NCBI RefSeq assembly: GCF_049671045.1
Contig: NZ_JBATUH010000017.1
Span: 11,432 to 75,431, forward strand
Origin: Parvibaculum sp049671045
GTDB taxonomy: Bacteria > Pseudomonadota > Alphaproteobacteria > Parvibaculales > Parvibaculaceae
Reading direction: 5' to 3'
Length of the DNA: 64,000 nt
Below, one piece after another: positions 60,952 to 64,000 of the stretch (position 1 is its first letter; every line of letters starts with the position of its first letter). The position numbers and the translations under genes were made by a program. The notes beneath the pieces are model-generated. The model saw only the letters and a list, made by a program, of their open reading frames with translations. It made no database searches and was not told the origin of the DNA.

Positions 60952-62067
60952 ATGCGGGCCTCATCCTTTTCCGCCCGCGCGGAGCTGCGCTGGCGCGAGC
61001 GATATGGAATGGCGGCAGGCGTCGCGGCGGCGCTTCGCAATCCGTGTCGTCGTCGCCTTTCCTTCGTGAAGTTGGGACGGAGCGGATCGCGCGCGCTGCC
61101 GCGCCTGCGGCCCCGGCTATCATTGCCGCGCCTCTCGCTTTCTCGCGTCAGCGCCGTCCTGCTGCTCATGCTGCCGCTTGCGGGCGGCATCATCGCGCTC
61201 CCGGGCCCGGATCGTGCCGAGGATATGGCGCGGCAGCTGCGCGGGCTCGCCATGCGCGTGATCTCGGGCCTCGACATGATGGAGACCGCATCCGCGAGCA
61301 CGGAGCGGGCGGGGCTGCCCGGGCGCGGGGCCTTGCTCTCGGATTTCGCCGCCGCGAACGAGGCGGGCCTCGTCGCGCTGCGCGGATATCTGCTCACGGG
61401 AAGCGCCGGTTTTCTTGCCGAGTGGCGGCAGGCGAATGGCAGGGTCGATGAGATCGCGGCCGCTCTCGACCGGGACTCGCGCTCCTGGAGCGACGGCGCG
61501 CGGCTGCGCAGGCTCGCCGATCTCTTGCGGGCGACATCCGATATCGAGGCGCAACAGCGCCTTGTCGCCAGGCTCGTCGGCACGCCCAACCGTTTTCCGG
61601 GCCTGCGCCTCTATGACGAGGATATCGATCCGGCGCTCGAGCAGGCGATGTCGCTCTGCGACGAGACGCTGCGTTCGATCATCGTGTCGCGCTGGGCGGG
61701 CATGGAGGGGAGCGTCGATTCGCTGGCGCGATTGCGGGGGGCTTTGCTCACGCTTCGCCCGGAGCTTCGTTCCTATCTGGTCTCGGGGGACGGAGAGGCG
61801 CTCAATGCGTTGCAGGCCGATTATGCGGCGATGCGCGCCGCGCCCCCGATGCTCGCCGCTCTGAGGGTCAAGGTCAGTCCCGAGGATCAGCTTCGCATCG
61901 ACCGCATCGCCGCGCTGATCGCGGCGATCGACATGCCACTTCAGCGCGTCATGACATTGCGCCGATCGCCCCGCTGGGACTATGCGGATTACGGCTTCAG
62001 GCAGAAGGTACTGCCGCTCGCGGAGGCGATCTCCTCCATCGTCGATGGCTGGCGGACGGCGGGCTAG
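60952..62067 (+). CDS. Membrane protein with helical extracytoplasmic sensor-like domain
   Basis: Up to 371 residues; internal ATG at 61009 is an alternative start and no strong ribosome site marks either. An Arg/Leu/Ser-rich N-terminus precedes one transmembrane helix (VSAVLLLMLPLAGGIIALPG, about residues 66-85). The rest is almost wholly alpha-helical with CHASE3/four-helix-bundle-like segments (AANEAGLVALRGYLLTGSAG, LRPELRSYLVSGDGEALNAL). No kinase, GGDEF or methyl-accepting domain follows. Function unknown; a stand-alone periplasmic input domain is the best description. Confidence 0.65.
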   Translation: MRASSFSARAELRWRERYGMAAGVAAALRNPCRRRLSFVKLGRSGSRALPRLRPRLSLPRLSLSRVSAVLLLMLPLAGGIIALPGPDRAEDMARQLRGLAMRVISGLDMMETASASTERAGLPGRGALLSDFAAANEAGLVALRGYLLTGSAGFLAEWRQANGRVDEIAAALDRDSRSWSDGARLRRLADLLRATSDIEAQQRLVARLVGTPNRFPGLRLYDEDIDPALEQAMSLCDETLRSIIVSRWAGMEGSVDSLARLRGALLTLRPELRSYLVSGDGEALNALQADYAAMRAAPPMLAALRVKVSPEDQLRIDRIAALIAAIDMPLQRVMTLRRSPRWDYADYGFRQKVLPLAEAISSIVDGWRTAG

Positions 62068-62588
62068 GCGAGCGGCCTTGCGAGGGGTCCGAGTTCGCGG
62101 ACGATCTGTTCATAGACGCCGCGCTTGAAGGGCACGATCAGTTCCACCAGTTCGCTCACCGGCACCCATGCCCACTCGCTGAATTCCTGATGCTCGTCGG
62201 CGGCGATGTCGATGTCGCCGTCGACGCCGGTGAAGCGCATGGCGAACCATTTCTGCTTCTGGCCGCGATACTTGCCCTTGAGCGCGTGGCCGACGAGGTG
62301 GGGCGGCAGGTCATAGATGAGCCAGTCCGCGACTTCGCCGATGATTTCGGCCTTGTCGGTGCCCGTTTCTTCCCTGAGTTCGCGAAAGGCCGCCTCGCGC
62401 GCGTCTTCGCCCTCGTCGATGCCGCCCTGCGGCATCTGCCAGGTGAGCGGCGAGCCCGTATCAACCGGCTGGATGCGGTTGCCCGCCCAGACGAGGCCTT
62501 GCCTGTTGATGAGCATGATGCCGACACAGGGCCGGTAGGGCAGGGTTTCGGGATCGACCATCATCGTCTTGCTGTCTGTCTTCGTCAT
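62064..62588 (-). CDS. rppH: RNA pyrophosphohydrolase
   Basis: A 174-residue Nudix enzyme that removes pyrophosphate from mRNA 5' ends to start decay. The start PYRPCVGIMLINRQGLVWAG, WQMPQGGIDEGEDAREAAFR and the Nudix core ELREETGTDKAEI fit RppH/YgdP (also called IalA/InvA type in Alphaproteobacteria). Length normal. It follows the polysaccharide deacetylase gene by 21 bases. Confidence 0.94.
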   Translation of the reverse strand: MTKTDSKTMMVDPETLPYRPCVGIMLINRQGLVWAGNRIQPVDTGSPLTWQMPQGGIDEGEDAREAAFRELREETGTDKAEIIGEVADWLIYDLPPHLVGHALKGKYRGQKQKWFAMRFTGVDGDIDIAADEHQEFSEWAWVPVSELVELIVPFKRGVYEQIVRELGPLARPLA

Positions 62589-62609
62589 GCCGCTTGACCT
62601 TGCGCGCCC

Positions 62610-63854
62610 TCAGGAACCGCCCGCCGTCGCCGTGACGGGAACGAGAACGAAGCCCTTTTCCTTCAGCGTTTCGGCCCAGCGCGTCAGCGCGTCGACCGTG
62701 ACGGGGAAGGCGGAGGCGACGCCGACCGCGACGCCCGTTTCCTTCGCCGAGGCTTCGAGCGCCGCGAGCGACTGGTCGATCACGCCGGGGTTCTGCACCG
62801 GATCGACGAGGCGCGAACCCACGGAGAGGGGGAGGCTGATTTCGCCCGCGATCCGGGGCGCGAGGCTTCTCTGCGAGGCGCCATTGTCGACATACATGAG
62901 GCCGCGCTCCTTCAGCGCCCCGAGCACGGGCGAGAGGGCGGCCTGCGAGCTCGTGAAACGCGCGCCCTGATAGTTCATGACACCCGCATAGCCGGTGAAG
63001 CGGCTCAGCAGCCATTCGAGGCGGGAGACGTTCTCCGCCGTCTGGAGGTTCGTCAGCAGCGTATAGGGGCCTGGATCGTTCTGGGGATAGCCGAAGGGCT
63101 CCATCGGCAGTTCGAGCAGCACCTCATGGCCTGCGGCGCGCGCCTTGCCGATCCAGCTCTGGAGGTTCGCGCCATAGGGCGCGAAGGACAGCGTCACCTC
63201 GGGCGGGAGTTTCTCGATCGCATGGGCGGTCGCGCTGTCGCTGATGCCCATGCCGCTCACCACGAGCGCGATGCGCGGCCCCGTGGGCATGGGCTTCGGC
63301 AGCGGCCGGGCATAGACCTTCCATGCCTGCCGGCCGTCCCTGGCGATGACGGGAAGCGGCCCCTGCTTGCCATGGGCGACAAGGGCGGGGTCGGGAACGG
63401 CGCTCAGTGGCCCGGTGATTCCGGCGGCGGGGATGTCCGCGGCCGCATTTCCGGTGGGCACGGTCTCGGCGCCGAGGATCTTCACGCCGTCGGCGCTGGC
63501 GTCCCCGTCGTCGCCGACCACGCGCCTCGCCGCATCGAGGAGGGCCTGTTCGTCCGGCGTGGGTTTGTCGACCTGGGGGAGCGTCTGGTCCGCCTCGGCC
63601 GTCTCCGTATGGGGGGCCGCCGGATGCTCGTCCGTCGAGCCCGGACGCAGCAGCGCGTCGGTCGCGGCGGGCGGGGCCGGCTCGGGCGCGAGGGCGAGCC
63701 GGACCACGGGTTCGCCCGCAAGGCGATGATCGCCGAGAAGAAGCCATGCGAGCGTGCCGCCATAAAGGACGGCGACGGCGAGCGTCGCCATGGCAAGCAG
63801 GCTCACGCCTCGGCGTTCCTCGCCGTGCATCCTTTGCAGTGCCCCCTTCGGCAT
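62610..63854 (-). CDS. Divergent polysaccharide deacetylase family protein (YibQ-like)
   Basis: A 414-residue protein with an N-terminal transmembrane helix (LLAMATLAVAVLYGGTLAWL), a Pro/Ala/Asp-rich linker of about 130 residues, and a C-terminal NodB-like barrel of the DUF610 group: RIALVVSGMGISDSATAHAI, EVTLSFAPYGANLQSWIGKA, EVLLELPMEPFGYPQNDPGP and MYVDNGASQRS. The family is secreted or membrane-anchored; activity on glycans is assumed from the fold. It lies between a probable ctpA gene and rppH, an order common in Alphaproteobacteria. Confidence 0.9.
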   Translation of the reverse strand: MPKGALQRMHGEERRGVSLLAMATLAVAVLYGGTLAWLLLGDHRLAGEPVVRLALAPEPAPPAATDALLRPGSTDEHPAAPHTETAEADQTLPQVDKPTPDEQALLDAARRVVGDDGDASADGVKILGAETVPTGNAAADIPAAGITGPLSAVPDPALVAHGKQGPLPVIARDGRQAWKVYARPLPKPMPTGPRIALVVSGMGISDSATAHAIEKLPPEVTLSFAPYGANLQSWIGKARAAGHEVLLELPMEPFGYPQNDPGPYTLLTNLQTAENVSRLEWLLSRFTGYAGVMNYQGARFTSSQAALSPVLGALKERGLMYVDNGASQRSLAPRIAGEISLPLSVGSRLVDPVQNPGVIDQSLAALEASAKETGVAVGVASAFPVTVDALTRWAETLKEKGFVLVPVTATAGGS

Positions 63855-63899
63855 CCCGCTCGCTCCCTCACCGGCCGGATTTGAGCCGAGGATCGGTCA

Positions 63900-64000
63900 T
63901 CAATTCGCGCTCGCCGTCGAGGTCGCCTTGAAGGCGGCATCCTTGCGAACGCCGTTCAGCAGGTCGATCGCATAAAGAAGCTGCTTGTCGTCCTTCTTGT
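63900..64000 (-). CDS. ctpA: Carboxy-terminal processing protease (S41, CtpA) C-terminus, partial
   Basis: The last 32 codons of a gene entering from the right edge. The tail contains KKDDKQLLYAIDLLNGVRKD followed by a small Ala/Ser/Thr-rich end. The LxYAIDLLxG pattern and the position upstream of the divergent polysaccharide deacetylase and rppH match the C-terminus of alphaproteobacterial CtpA. The assignment rests on this short tail and on gene order only. Confidence 0.6.
   Translation of the reverse strand, partial: KKDDKQLLYAIDLLNGVRKDAAFKATSTASAN

Overview
The window is GC-rich and almost entirely coding. It reads as a chromosome segment of a free-living, aerobic alphaproteobacterium, most like Hyphomicrobiales or a Parvibaculum-type relative; the genus is an inference and is not resolved. 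The reasons are the gene orders: ccmABCDG, dapF-mtaB-ftsY-yciB, ffh-rpsP-rimM-trmD-rplS-leuC, sdhCDAB, mdh...sucCD-sucAB-lpd, and an atpHAGDC operon separated from the Fo genes. The enzymes of a full oxidative TCA/respiratory metabolism and an ethylmalonyl-CoA-type pair (mcl1-mch) fit the same picture. No rRNA, tRNA, CRISPR array, transposase or prophage was seen.

Layout. 0.1-4.4 kb: a crotonase, then the cytochrome c maturation operon ccmABCD-ccmG and a convergent MarR regulator. 4.7-8 kb: a Nudix hydrolase, an MHS-family transporter with a large extracytoplasmic insertion, a small conserved protein and YciB. 8-11.1 kb (minus): dapF-mtaB-ftsY, overlapping genes. 11.2-16 kb: a CinA-like amidase, a 69-aa protein, ffh, and rpsP-rimM-trmD-rplS with a structured rplS leader and terminator. 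16.1-21.4 kb: leucine and aspartate-family biosynthesis (leuC, leuD, leuB, asd), disrupted between leuC and leuD by two accessory insertions. One is a low-GC segment that left a 123-bp duplicate of the leuC 3' end. The other is a DUF559 nuclease-like gene bracketed by GC-rich palindromes in inverted orientation. 21.4-26.4 kb: pdxY, mcl1-mch, a PAS protein, and an amidohydrolase-TetR pair with a palindromic operator.

26.7-30.1 kb: sdhCDAB with a strong terminator. 30.1-34 kb: small accessory genes (GFA protein, lipoprotein, an ABC-2 permease remnant, an Ala/Pro/Glu-rich membrane protein, MazG-like, ZapE). 33.9-36.3 kb (minus): a PadR-controlled set of three methyltransferases with an AT-rich operator region. 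37.2-47.6 kb: mdh, an MBL-fold protein, sucCD, terminator, sucA-odhB-lpd. With sdhCDAB these supply most of the oxidative half of the TCA cycle. 47.6-50 kb (minus): xerC-like recombinase, DUF484 protein and a small transaldolase/F6P aldolase. 50.1-53.8 kb: priA and a glycosyltransferase-FkbM methyltransferase fusion. 54-58.9 kb: F1-ATPase operon atpHAGDC. 59-64 kb: a ferritin-like diiron protein, a degenerate LytM protein, a membrane sensor-like protein, rppH, a divergent polysaccharide deacetylase and the 3' end of a probable ctpA protease running off the right edge.

The most unusual area is 17.4-18.6 kb inside the leu cluster. The methyltransferase operon at 33.9-36.3 kb and several lineage-specific domain oddities (Ffh collagen-like tail, MHS insertion, degenerate amidohydrolase and LytM proteins) are the other places worth a closer look.
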